The translations under genes were made by a program, and so were the position numbers. Below are positions 1-11,700 of a stretch of 64,000 nt of DNA, in pieces. The notes under the pieces were generated by a model. It was not told where the DNA came from, ran no database searches, and saw nothing but the letters and a program-made list of their open reading frames with translations. Numbering within the stretch: position 1 is the stretch's first letter; each line of letters begins with the position of its first letter. The stretch is from positions 434,001-498,000 of the forward strand of contig JAOTON010001583.1 in the NCBI GenBank assembly GCA_034440635.1, in the 5' to 3' direction. This DNA comes from Lepas anatifera. Lineage: Eukaryota > Arthropoda > Thecostraca > Lepadidae.

Positions 1-256
1 TTCTGACTTCTACCACTCATAAACATGACGGTCACACCATGCCAAGGAATTTACCCAATAATGCTCTCCGTAGCTCTTGCGCCGCGCGTTGTGCCTCGCA
101 GGGTCAAGAACAATCAGCTTATGAACTTGGCTTTAGGCGGTGGGTTATATTCTGATTTATCCTGATTCATGCCACCGTCAGAACTAAAACTTAATTCTAA
201 CGTTAAGAAAAACAATTTAATGATGAAATTTCAGCAGCAAAACGACTGTGACTCAC
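1..256 (-). other. CLCA-like intron 5 (partial)
   Basis: Begins with donor GTGAGT at 256-251 on the minus strand and runs off the left edge. No other feature seen. Confidence 0.6.
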
Positions 257-847
257 GCTTTTCCTTGTCAGTGCAGCAATCATGTAGTCTACATCGTCTG
301 CGCTGGGTCGGTAGCGGCTGTTCTGTTGGTTTCCTGTGATCCATATCAGAGTAGTTCCGGCAGCTCTGTCGCCCAGTGCGGCCAGAGCCCCGTCGATGGC
401 CAGCGTCCAGCTCTTGTTGTCCTCCATGACGTCATCAGCGATCGGAGGCAGGTTGGCCATCTCTCCGCGCGCCATCAGCAGGTCAGGCACCGTGGTGAGG
501 TTGCGGTCGGTGGTGTAGGAGGAGCCGAAGTGGCCGATCCCCACCTGCAGCCCGGTTGGCACGTCCCAGTTGACAAACTTGCGAATCGAGTTGCTGACAA
601 AGTCCCAGCGCTCCTGCTGTCGCATTGTGTTGGTGCTCTCCAGTACGAAGAAAAAACGGTCGGCGGCAGCCTTGACGACTCTGAACTGAACCTCCGGCAC
701 GGTATCGTTCTCCCTCGGCTGGTTGTTCCCGTGGAGGAAGTCCTCGTGCTCTTGTAACACTTCCCACACGGATCGCTCACCACAGATCAGATTGTGTTTC
801 GTCGGAGCAGCACGGTTGTGGCTGGAGGTATCGCAGAAATGACCAAC
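257..847 (-). CDS. CLCA: CLCA-like exon 5 (CLCA signature and VWA domain start)
   Basis: Encodes residues 249-445, starting after acceptor CATGTTTTTCAG and ending at AAAAGC before donor GTGAGT. FCDTSSHNRAAPTKHN and SVWEVL correspond to the family's FC..STHN.EAP..QN....SAW.VI. The VWA domain starts near residue 310. Its MIDAS DxSxS is ESTNT (318-322) and the usual TDGED is reduced to TGNQQN, so three metal-coordinating positions are altered. Exon phase is 0 on both sides. The open frame to the right of 847 is intronic. Confidence 0.9.
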
Positions 848-1324
848 CTGAAAAACATGAGTAGGAAATGATAGTTTTTTCAGGAGCACTACACAAATGT
901 GGGCAGACGAATCAGAAACCATTACCCCTATCAGTATTCACATCACTCTCTGTTCGCGTCCTCTCCCCTTTGTATCATTTCGCCTGAGTGTGTGGATAAG
1001 AGGGGCGCCATCCCGGCTCCTCCAGTAAAAACACACTTAGGCAGCCGATGTCGGCGCGCCTGCCTGATGATACGCTGCTCACGAGCACGCATGACGTCAC
1101 TATCCAAGGAGTGCGATCCGAGACTGAGGGGAGAACGAAACCAAGGTCCTGTAAATCAGGAGAACGCAAAAGAGAAGTGAAATAAATTGTCGTTTTACAG
1201 GTTAATGCTGTATTGTTTGAGGCGCTCCAGCACTTTTGTTAACGGAATATCCTTGATCTTTGATAGTTTCGCTCGTCAAGATTGCCTCACGTTTTTGCTC
1301 TAAAGCAGTCAAACAGTCATTTAA

Positions 1325-2568
1325 CCCTATTTCCGTCAGGCTCCCGGCTACCCCTATTTCCGGCAGGGGGGGGCAATATCGGCCCCCCTAAGATCTCGTA
1401 ATCTAACCGGCCGATTTTAAAAATTCAAAGTGCCATAGATTCCTCTGCTGCTAAACTTTATTTTGAAAAAAAGAAAATTTCAAAATTTTTATTTTTTAGG
1501 AGAAGGTCGTGCAAAATATACAATTTTTGTGTATTTTTTAGATTTTCCATAACCCTTGTCTCTGTTGTACGATTTTCACAAAACCAGTTCAGATTTACAA
1601 ATAATTGACCCAAAATTTTCATATACTCGAGTTACGCAAAAATTCGAAATTCAATGGCAGTTCCAGGACCAGGACTATGAGGGGAAATATATACAACCTA
1701 AAAAGTTTTTGTTACGCGGATTAGAAGCCGTCATATACTGCTTGGCATCTTTGACACATAAATAAATGAGAAAAAAGTGAAAAACTCATCAGGGGCGGAT
1801 GCAGTAAGGCAAAACAGTGGGGTAAAATGCATACCAACAATATGCGAATGGTATGCATGAGTATATTAGTCCCTTGACTAGTTGAAATTTAATTTCTGAT
1901 AATTTTTACCCTCCCATGGCAGCTCTGGGAAAGGGGGTGACATAGGCGGATCAAGGACTCGTCGTGGGGGGTGGGGGTGATTGGAAACACATTTTCAATA
2001 TACAACGATATTGAGTCGCGGCGGTGATACTGGCTGGGAATATACATTTTGAAAATGTGTAGTGACTGGACACGCCTCTGGTAATCTAGAATTGGGTTAT
2101 AGCTATTTTGAATTTTCATATACCCAATTGTATTCGCCCTGGCACGGCTGTAAGCAGTCTTCTCACTTACTAACGTTTAGTCCTTCTTGATAACATTCCC
2201 CCCATTTTGAACTGCTGTAACCGCCCCTGATGAATACAAATAGTGACAATTGTGAATGCACTATTATCTCACATAAAAAATGATATAATAAAACCGTATA
2301 ACTGGTATCAGGATCAGCAGAGACGGCTTCCTTTTACAAAAAACCCATCGCATACGATAATACTTGGTTTGTGGATAGAACCTCCCCAAAAAACCCAGCC
2401 ATAGCTCCGCCCCTGGTAAATATATAATCTTGAAAATTTCAGAAAACCTGCCTGTACTAGTTTTAGGAAAAGTCAGGAAGTTTTAAAGTTCTATCGCAAG
2501 CCGTTTTGGAGATATTCTCGAAAAACCTGAAGGGGGGGCAATATTAGCCCCCCCTGCCGGAAATAGGG
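1325..2568. mobile_element. TTAA-flanked miniature element, family 2 (piggyBac-like ends)
   Basis: TTAA lies directly outside both ends (1321-1324, 2569-2572). The left end starts CCCTATTTCCG and repeats that motif at 1352; the right end is the inverse, CGGAAATAGGG. Just inside each end is a hairpin of a G-run, an AT-rich centre (CAATAT) and a C-run. CCC...GGG ends with TTAA target duplications are typical of the piggyBac superfamily. No transposase is present, so it is non-autonomous. Length 1244 bp. Confidence 0.8.
1786..2233. repeat. Inverted repeat inside family 2 element
   Basis: TCATCAGGGGCGG at 1786 is matched by CCGCCCCTGATGA ending at 2233. This could be a nested miniature element, but no target duplication was found. 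Confidence 0.35.
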
Positions 2569-3307
2569 TTAATAAACAGATAAATAAGCTATCCGGATTT
2601 CCTTCCGTAGAACTAGCGTCTGTCGCATTATGCTCACGACTGTTTATCGCTGTCAACCGGACTCGGGTCCAGCAAATAGCTATCGCTAAGGCATCGCCGG
2701 CCGGATATTTAGAGAGGAAAAAGGCCGAGGGTCTGAGAGACGGAGATTGTACCCGAGGTAGATAGGCCATAGGTATCAATTCCAAAGGGATCTTGTCAAG
2801 CACCAGACAGCCAGTCTCTTCTTTTGTCGCGCCGTTTTCCAATGAAACTGCCGGATTAAATCACCGCCCGGCTGTGATGTGCATTCCGAGCACAGTGATC
2901 GGGCAGATACGATAGCTCTGTTAGGTCTGATGTGTCAACGGGTGACCCTTTCATCCCCTGACGCATACTGATTGAGTCTCGGGCGGAGGCAAGGAAAGAG
3001 CACCGCGGGAAAACAGTGCTGTGGCTTTATGGCTGAAACATTCGTATGTGCTGTTCAAGGAAATCGATGCCACAGTCGGAAGCTGCAAGGCAAAAATCTA
3101 GCAGCAGTCACTAATTTCCTCCAAAGCTATTGATTGTTCTACGCGTCATTGTTCGAGCGGAGTGGATTTAACCACAACTGGAGCATGGGCGTATTAAAAG
3201 TCTCCCAGAGCCACAAAGACTGTGCTCTGCTGACGCAACGGTGACTGCAGGTGGGTATCTGTCATTCAAGGATGCCAGGCCGACACTCGACCCTTCGCCG
3301 CGCTCAC

Positions 3308-3413
3308 CCGATCGAGATCCGGAGTGTACATGACGGAGGAGGTGACGGCCGAGTTGCTGTCGTTGAGGAACGGCACAAAGGTGCAGGTGTTGGAGCTCTC
3401 CTCGCAGTCCGGC
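3308..3413 (-). CDS. CLCA: CLCA-like exon 4 (cysteine segment)
   Basis: Encodes codon 213 (last base) to 248. Acceptor ATTCTTCAG and donor GTGAGC. The peptide PDCEESSNTCTFVPFLNDS and the following SVMYTPDLDRV match the CLCA stretch C.F.P....ASIMF...DSV that leads into FC. The cysteine-rich loop before CTF is shorter than in vertebrate members; either it is genuinely short or a small exon in the preceding intron was missed. Confidence 0.85.
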
Positions 3414-4765
3414 CTGAAGAATGACAACAGCTGTAAAACACTTGTTTGCATATCATTTTGCTGGGGACTTAAAGTTTGAAGGAACACAAACCTTAAATGT
3501 TTTTATTTATGGTATTTTTCTGCATAACGACTAGGTTAATGAACCTGGTCAATTTCCTTCCAAATGCTGGAATTTTTTGCAAAGGAAAACAAATAAAACG
3601 GGCATGCTTGCATGCATTAGAACGTTACATGGGACCATTTTGATTTCTGTAACTTGAAAGCAAATATGTACGCGCCAGTTAATTTCTGTATGCAGACATG
3701 TACTAGATGCTTCCTAAGCAATTCATCTTTTCTAAACAACTGCATCTGCAGTCTTTCTTCCCGTTTACCACTTCCTCACTGCTTCATGAGAAAATTCCTC
3801 ACTGCAGCTGGTCTTTAGATTCAGGCGCAGTTGTTACGTTGTAAAACAGTTTACTCTGTGTGGGACTATGTAGAAGATTACGTCACCTGTATTCCTGGTC
3901 CGAAATTTTATAACAAAGGTTGCATGTAACAGGAAATTTCCTTCAGTAGCGACCCATCCGATTTGTTTTCTGAGTTTGCACTTAAAACGCCCTGGACAAG
4001 CTTTCTGAATACAATAAATCACCGTTTTTTCTCATGTAGCACTTGGAGGGTGCCAGTTGCATTGCTAGATGAAGCCACTGTGTTACATCCTAGTCTTCGA
4101 TGCATATATAAAAGAAAGGCCTCCGTGCTCGCCAGCTATCACAATAAGTAAAAAGCCCGTGTACAGAGTGGGATATCATGATAGAGAGCCTGATGGACCT
4201 TCGTTCCTCTGCTACCTTTAATATTTAAGCAAAACATTGAAACTGCATATCCCTCATTTTTCCATATCCCCTGAAAAATTGGAATGTGAAAACATTGACT
4301 CTCCAGTTGCGGATACATACCTGAAACATAATTAAAGCCTGCCTTTGACATTTACCTATTTTTATTTATATTCTATTCATCTAACCCTTCGCATTTTAAT
4401 ATATTCGTCCCATAAAAAACCTTTCCTACACCCAATAAGGTGCGACATCCCGGTAATCCGTCGACCCCCTGTTCTGCATTGTCGGTAGAGAGGTGATCAG
4501 ATCCCGAGGCATCACGACTGTGGACACGCCACACCAGCAGCCGCTGGAAATCGACTCTGTCCGATAACGTCTACTCATTTAATCCGATGCGAGCTCGCTT
4601 TCCCAGGCTCGCGCGGTGAGCCAGCCGGCATTCACAGGGCTAACTCAAACTGAACTCACGCGGAAAGACTCGGCGTGAGAGTATTTTCGGGCACGATTTT
4701 ACACTCCCTGCAGGCGGTTTCACGTCGGGGTTACAAAGTTACGCTGAAACAGGAGGCCCACTCAC
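3414..4765 (-). other. CLCA-like intron 3
   Basis: About 1.35 kb. No extra exon could be supported, although the shortened cysteine loop at the exon 3/4 junction makes one conceivable. A CAG|GTATGT ratchet-like junction occurs at 4321/4320 on the minus strand. Confidence 0.75.
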
Positions 4766-4925
4766 GGTGAGACGGTGCCGATGACGCTGGCGTCGGAGCA
4801 GCCGGTGGGACGCCACTGTCCGGCCGCCTCCTGGTAAAAGGACGGGTACAACGGGTCGCCGGCGTAGCCAAACTCCTCGAACACGCCCCAGCGATACTTG
4901 GCCCACTCGTGTACCAGCACGCGAG
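4766..4925 (-). CDS. CLCA: CLCA-like exon 3 (zincin helix, HExxH replaced by HExxK)
   Basis: Encodes the rest of codon 160 through two bases of codon 213. The acceptor GTTCCACAG joins exon 2 to give HQARVLVHEWAKYRWGV, which aligns with the family's GR.FVHEWAHLRWGVFDE. The first zinc histidine and the glutamate (H165, E166) are present, but the second histidine position is lysine (K169; codon AAG in the minus reading). The open frame continues upstream of this acceptor to 4977, but only the 4925 acceptor preserves both phase and homology. Donor is GTGAGT, phase 2. Confidence 0.9.
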
Positions 4926-5490
4926 CTGTGGAACAGTCACCAAGGACTTCAGTCGCCGAGCTGTCGCTGTTCATCAACAGGCTACATCCACCACGTCATA
5001 CCCCGGCGCCGTCAGCTTATACGGCACATACAGCAACTTCACACGGGCTGAGCAGCCGGCAACATGCGCATACGTCAACGTAAAACAACAGCCGCGACAG
5101 CCGTGCAGGATAGATCACCGCGCCGGTGTGCAGGAGGCATTGTCTCCAGGTGACGGCAGCGCCGCCGCCGTGAAACCGTGCGCCGGAAAAGTCGAGAGTG
5201 CGCCGAAATCGCCGCTGCCGCGCGTTAGCACGCCGGTGCTTTGGTGTTGGGGGTGGTTAATGATACGCTATCGCGTCAGCCTGGCGGGCAGCGCGTGAGT
5301 GAGGAGACAGGACGGCTGCTGCGTACAGGCCCGGGTCAAACGGATGGGGCGGCCGCATCGCACGGATTCCATTGTTGCAGAAGTCGTTAGCGGTCCGACA
5401 CGCTTGCAGTGATGGTGTTTCAGTTGTAATGTGTGGGGGAGCACAAGATGAGAGGGAGGAAACGAGCAGTGTTGATGATGATTAGCTCAC
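4926..5490 (-). other. CLCA-like intron 2
   Basis: 565 bp, phase 1, GC-rich, donor GTGAGC and acceptor CCACAG. No feature inside. Confidence 0.8.
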
Positions 5491-5791
5491 CTTGATGAAG
5501 CGCAGTTGCATTATCCCCGGAGGCGATATAATCGGCCGCCAGCTGAATGAAGGCGCCGGGCTGCCCGCAGAGACCCCACTGCTGAGTCCAGGGTGCCGCG
5601 CCGTACACGGGGTGCGGTGTGCTGACCCTCAGGTCGGACGTCAGGTAGCTCTCGGTGGTGGCCTGACCGGGCTCCTCGCTGCCGAAACAGCCCCGGGGCC
5701 AGGAGCTGGGCACCACCACCGTGACGTCACTGAAGAACGCCCGCTGATTGGTCGCCTTGTAGAGATATCCAGATGCCTCGTTGATCATAGC
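5491..5791 (-). CDS. CLCA: CLCA-like exon 2 (N-terminal domain)
   Basis: Encodes residues 60-159 plus one base of codon 160. The acceptor is TTCCATTTCAG and the donor GTGAGC. The segment EASGYLYKATNQRAFFSDV then VVVPSSWPR matches the CLCA pattern in which an amphipathic helix is followed by a strand and a conserved tryptophan. Further on, WGLCGQPGAFIQLAADYI matches the conserved CG.PGE.IH region just ahead of the zincin helix. One sequon (NAT) lies near the end. Confidence 0.9.
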
Positions 5792-8700
5792 CTGAAATGG
5801 AAGAGAAGTTTCATAAGTTAAGCGCCGACCCGGTGCTTAAACCGTTTGAAAGCTATAGTAGAAACACGTTTTGGAAGAATTAGGTTTACAATTTTTCGGG
5901 AGCGGGTTTTGTGAAAGCAAAACTAATGTGGTCTTCTAACATCTACAGTGGGAAAAATTACTAAGCATGGTTCCGTGTAATCCATCACGTTTGGTTATGC
6001 TGTTTCTCTGCGCATTCATAATAATCCATTTTAGTGTCATTTGGTAGGGTCACCTGGGATCCATTCAGGTATGGGCTCGTGCACCTCGGCAATGAGATAA
6101 TCTTACAATAGGCAGATTGTTGGGAACGAACTGATCCACTCCGACGCGTCGCGAGAGAGAGGTGCCGCAAAACAATACCGAACCAAGAGGATAAGATCGC
6201 AACAGTGAGCTCAAAAGCGACGTGAGCCAAATAATCCGGCGCGCTGACGGGGCTCAGGCACATCCCGAACAAATCGGTGCAGCGGCCCCGCTGATCCGGC
6301 GCACAAAACACCTCCATCAGCAAAAACAGCCGACCCAGAACACAGGGATGCGGCCCAGACCAGCAGATGGCCACTGATATACACGGCAGATACCGACAAT
6401 AGACCGGGATCAACAACAAAAAGGTGTGCGCTGCGCCGCCTGTGTTCTGACCCCACCTCCCCTTTCCAGGCGCGCCCCATGGACGGAGCATGGCGCCCCG
6501 TGGGTTCCATCCGGACAGGACAGGGCGCCCCGCCGACAGGTGACGGGCATGACACGACCCTGTGTCAACACCCTCCCACCTAATCCTTCCGCCTCCTTCA
6601 CCGGCGTTTGTCCTTTCCATTCCGCCCCGGCGCATTCCCAGCCGGACCGCCTCACCCTGAGTCTCCGTATCGCAAGCAGGGCAGTGAGCGGGGCTGCCAG
6701 ACCAGGCATGGCCACTAATCCTCACCACAGTCGCACCTAAACCAACAGGCAATTCAGCAGCAGCCGAGCCGGCTATTTCTGGCTATTGTAAGCCCGATCA
6801 GGCGGGTAGAATCCGCCGCAGTTCACCTCGCGCCGCCTCAATAGGTGTGAGTGGGGGAGGGGTGAGCAGGGGAGGCCCGCATGTCGAGGTGTGAGGAGGA
6901 GCGCAGGCCGTGTGCCAGCCAAACGCACCTAAACGCACCGGAACGGCACTACCCAGCGTCAATGGCCGGCGCGAACACCGCGGAGGGCGCGAAATCACAG
7001 CCACGGGGGCACGAGGACAGCGGTGCCTCCCCCGCGAGTCTCTGTGAGTGTCCTATGGGGTCGTCTGCGGCCAGGCAGGGAGGAGGGAGGGAGGCAAGGA
7101 GGACTGGGCCAGTAACACCCTCAGACCTGCCGCTCGCCGGCCGTGAGAGCTGGTGATGGATGGGCCACAGTCCCAGTTCCATCATGGCCCACTCCGGGGG
7201 CAGTCAGCTCCCTCCATCAGCGTTAAAGCTCCCAATATGCCGCTGATACACTGCAAAATAAGCAGAGTGGTGCGGCTGTGTGCCAGCGCGCTGCCGCTGC
7301 TCCCCTTGCCATCGCCAGCTGGCAGCTTTCTGCATGGGGTGTGCCACATCACACCCTGATCAAGGAGCCGCAGACGACCGATCAGTGTGTAACTCTGCAG
7401 TGGTATTGAAGTGAACTGCGTGCAAACCCAATCGGACCACGTCGAGGAATCAGGTTTGCAGGCAGCAGTTTCGCTTCAGTGGTGGCAGGTGATGTGTTCT
7501 CCGACAGCTGACCCCGTACACGACCGGCGTCAGGCTCCATCGGCGCCTTTGCCGACCCTCCTCACAAACGGCGCTCCACCTTGTACTGTTTTCTTTGATC
7601 GCATTGTATGTCGACATTCATCAGATGGTTTCAACAGCGATCGGGAGCCTCCCCCTACACCTTGGCTGTATTCAACAGCACGCATTAGCTGCCACACAGT
7701 TCGCAAATCCAGGTCGCTTCAACTTCAACGCCCTGAGGTGCCACTGCCAGGCCGCAAAGCACCGCGGACTTGGCCCTGACAGACGCACGGCAACACCGCA
7801 ACGTCAGCGCGCCGGCTCCGACGAACGCGTGACCCCTGACCCGTGACGTCACAGTCGTAATTGACTGTGATTGGCCGGTACCGGCACAAAGCCGGGCGAC
7901 ACAGACAGAGCAGAAACACAGTTACTTGACTGTGGGTGGTTAAAGATGACGCAGTACCGCCAGAGCGATACAGGTAACGCGCCAAACTGACTCTGACCTG
8001 ATTTGGGAAGCGAGGCAATGGGCAACGTCATCGAATTTGATAGGATAACGGATAGTACGTGAGATTAACCGAAGAGCAGATAGTCACAGCGTTACGCCGC
8101 TGCGGTTGACTAAGACATTATAACCATTCAACGAAGCCACAGAAACCACAAACAGTGAGGAGCTGACACACTACCCAAAGCTAGGAGCCGGAATGACATT
8201 TCAGACGGTGAACCGGCGAAAACAGGACAGGCTCCCAGGAGCCGCCGTCCCGCACGGAAGCAGAAATGCTAATCAGAGGATAACACCAGTGTTATGCTAA
8301 AGCCTACTCAGAAATTCCGCAGCTTGCGTCGTGACTGACATTTTGTGTCTAAACGAAAGCGTGTTCCCGGCTGGCAGCGTCTCAGCGCCATCTTCCCGAC
8401 GGCGCACCGTGTGTCTGATGGAACTCGTCATCATGGTCAGGCTCCGTCGGCCTATCGTCGGAGATCCGCGCCACGCCAGATGATGATTCTCGATTTTCCC
8501 GCTCGTTTGCAGGTCTTACCTGCGGTGGTGAGAACGAAAACAGTTCATCGCGGCCTAAACGATGCGGAGAGAAGATTGTCGTGAGACAACCGGAGCCGCA
8601 GACGCCGTGAGGAGAGAAAACAGGCGGTTTGCATGCATGTGTTTGCATCAACAGGCATGGCGATGACGTGAATATACAAAACAAAAATGTGAGTCATCGA

Positions 8701-11700
8701 TGACAGTTTGTGTTTTGACAGTAAGTTTCCAGCCGCCCAAAATGACTCTCCAGAAGTTCCGGCGCCTCTGCCCGCGGGCGAGCGCCTGGCAGTTGGGGTC
8801 AGTGTGGCCGGCGAATGCCTTCATTTCGAGCGTCCCGCCCACTTTCTCTCGGAGTGACACCAATGTAGCCAACAACGGACAAACAAAGACAACACTGGAG
8901 AGCAAGAATGTGCGCACGCGCGCGTCACCAGGGAGGGCCAGTTATCAACTCTCCGGCACAGAGCTGAAGAGGGCGGCTCTGCGCCAGGGGACTGTCCAGA
9001 GGGCGGACCCCAGACAACCATCCAGCGTGACTCTATTCAGCCTCCAGCCAGCTCACTGCATTAGTCGCTTTGGTGCGCGTCGTCAGAGGATCTTTATAAG
9101 AAGAGCATTCAGGGCGTGAGTGGCCCGACAAAAAGTGCTGGCGGGACAAAAACGCCGGTCACGAGCGGCGGTGCGGCGGTAAGGATAGGGCCGGGGCGGG
9201 TACGCACGCGCCCGTCAGCGGTCGTCCGACCATCACTGCCGGCGACGCGACGACGCGCGTCCGCCGCACTTCTTGCCACTCCGGTGGCTGACCCACAAAC
9301 CCGCCCTGCTCTAACCACGGTGGCTGCTTCTAATTACCGGCGGTGAGCCGGCTCCGGCAGCTCCGGAGAAGCCGAGTTGTGGCCACTCGTGACTTCGGAG
9401 TGGCGGGTTTCGGCGTGATGCCTCCCGCTCTGAGATAACTCGTGCCACTGCACGGTGCCGGAATAGATGAATACGCCGGTAACGGTGATGCCGGAGTTAT
9501 AGGCGCTGGCTCCGTTAGTGTGGCTCAGCCGGAGCATCTTGCATGCAGCGGCGTGCCGGCTGAGATGCGTGCAGCTGCCCCCGGAGAGGACGGCACCGAG
9601 GAGCGCACGAGCAGCTTCAAACGCACGTGCCTTCAGAAGAACGAGACAACTGCTTTGATCGGTAAAGTCACGACCCAGGCTGGAATGAATCAAATTGTAT
9701 TGTCGCAATGACAATTATATGGTATCTGTTTTAACCATGCGCGATATTGTTCCCTAAAGTCATGTTAGCCAACACGTTTAGGCCGCACCAAAATATGTAA
9801 GTAAACCTTTGATAAATATGCGGAGTCCTAAACATACCTAGACCCGAGCCGTCAGCATTGTTCGTGAAAAGCTCCCATATGGGACACTGGTAGCGTATGA
9901 TGAGTTTGACCCGCCTAATCGGGCCAAAGCCGTTGGCAGTGTAGTGGTGGGTGCACTCTGAGTCGTGAATTGACCCTGGGAGGCTTCCGGTGACTGAGGC
10001 TCGCGCTGCACGCAACCGTACAGGAAATACTTGGCGCTCAGGAACACCGCAAATTACGGCAGGGGTGGACAGGCAATGCAAATGAAGGTTTTATATGAGC
10101 CTTGAGGTCGGGATCTGATCTTATCCCCTATTATTTAGTGGTAGGGGCTGGGCACTAGTGGGAGGCCCCAATCTTGAAGTGGGAAATTGAAAATAGCTCC
10201 ACGATTCGTCATCCCTTCCCAGAACTGGCAAAACACCAACACCTGGAATTCCACAGTCATTCGGTAGCGGCTGGCAACAAAGACCCAGAAGTTAAAAACA
10301 CCGCAGGAGGCGGGGAGTCCTGAGAATCGAGCTAACTCAATTACCGATGAAGATATCACCCTGGCCCCACACGACTCAAAGAAGAACTTCCGTCGCTGCT
10401 CCCTTGCCCTGCTGCGCCCGGACCACCGGGAGTGTTACTGACAACAGCCACACCCGGGGTGAGCCTTCACTCCGACACCGGAAGCCCTCTCTCCAACTCT
10501 CTCTCACTGGCTCAGCCCTCTCTCTGCGCCCCTCTGCATCCCGCAATCTGGCGGCGGCGCGGGACGCTGTCAGCACGGTTTGGCTGAAGAGAGGCGTCGC
10601 GCCAGGAGGGCGCTGACGGGTCACCGTCCAATGTTTATCCCAGCGGTGACCCGTGAAGGCTCGGCTTCCGATTTGTATCGACTGGTGGCCAGTGGAGGAT
10701 AGCGGGCGCTGTGATCACTCCGCAACAGGCGTCCACCCCGGATCTGCTACGGTGCACCGAAAGCATGAACGGTAAACACATTAAAATGTGTCGCTGTGGT
10801 CTACGACAGTAAGGTAAATATCGCTAAGCACAGCTACGTAAGAGAGGTATAAAAAATTAATTCTAGCCATAATGCTATTATTTTCAGTGAATGTATCGAA
10901 TATAATCTGTCAAACCGAAATATTCCATTGTTTGGTGGTCAAACACAGCGTAGAAAAAGTAAATATTGCACACAAACCTCTTGGGTATGCACAGAAAACA
11001 GAGCATGACTGAGTTAACTAAGAACCATTATCCGCGTGACTGAGCGCGCCTCTCCCTCTGGAGGACCGTCCCCCGCGTCCCCCGTGGGCGTCGCCCGTCA
11101 CCACTGAGCCTTGTGCCGCAGTCCCGCCGGTCCTGCCGTCGACACCCGCGCGATAAACAAACCCCCGCGGCGAGATCTGTCGTCGCTGCCGACGATCGTA
11201 ACAGCCGGCGCGGAGATCTTCCCGCTCCGAGAGAAACGGAACACCAACATGGCGCTCAGTCTCAGCCACTGAGCTCCAGCAAGAGCGAAACGAAGCGTGC
11301 GATAAGCAGCAGGAGACACAGCTTGTTGGTCTCCGTGATCAAAAAGCAAGAAATAAGGTCGAAGTTGAACTAATAGCTCAACAAAATAAAAACTGATGGA
11401 TGCGTGAGAGAGCTATATTTTAAGGAGCACTGTATAAAGTGATCAGTTTAATTACTCTCGAAAATCGGGGCAGTATGAATCAGGCCTACGTAACCACAGC
11501 GAATTACATGCGGTCCGAAAGATTACATCAAGGTGGCTTGTCGTTATAGTTCCAGGCGCAGTCACGTGAGTATTTTCTCCGGCAGTTACTACCGATTTGA
11601 ATTGTAAAACGGCGGCTCTTTCCTTCACAAACAAAGCCTGGGTCCACCCCGCAGCGGGGGGTATGTGCGGAATTCGGTTCCGCACCAGCGCGGCGGCCGA

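Larger units (their letters stand above)
848..3307 (-). other. CLCA-like intron 4
   Basis: About 2.46 kb between exons 4 and 5. Half of it is the TTAA-flanked element at 1325-2568; the rest (848-1320 and 2573-3307) shows no conserved reading frame. Confidence 0.8.

Noticed and set aside
248..757. 169-codon plus-strand frame over exon 5
   Set aside because: Antisense shadow of the CLCA-like VWA exon.
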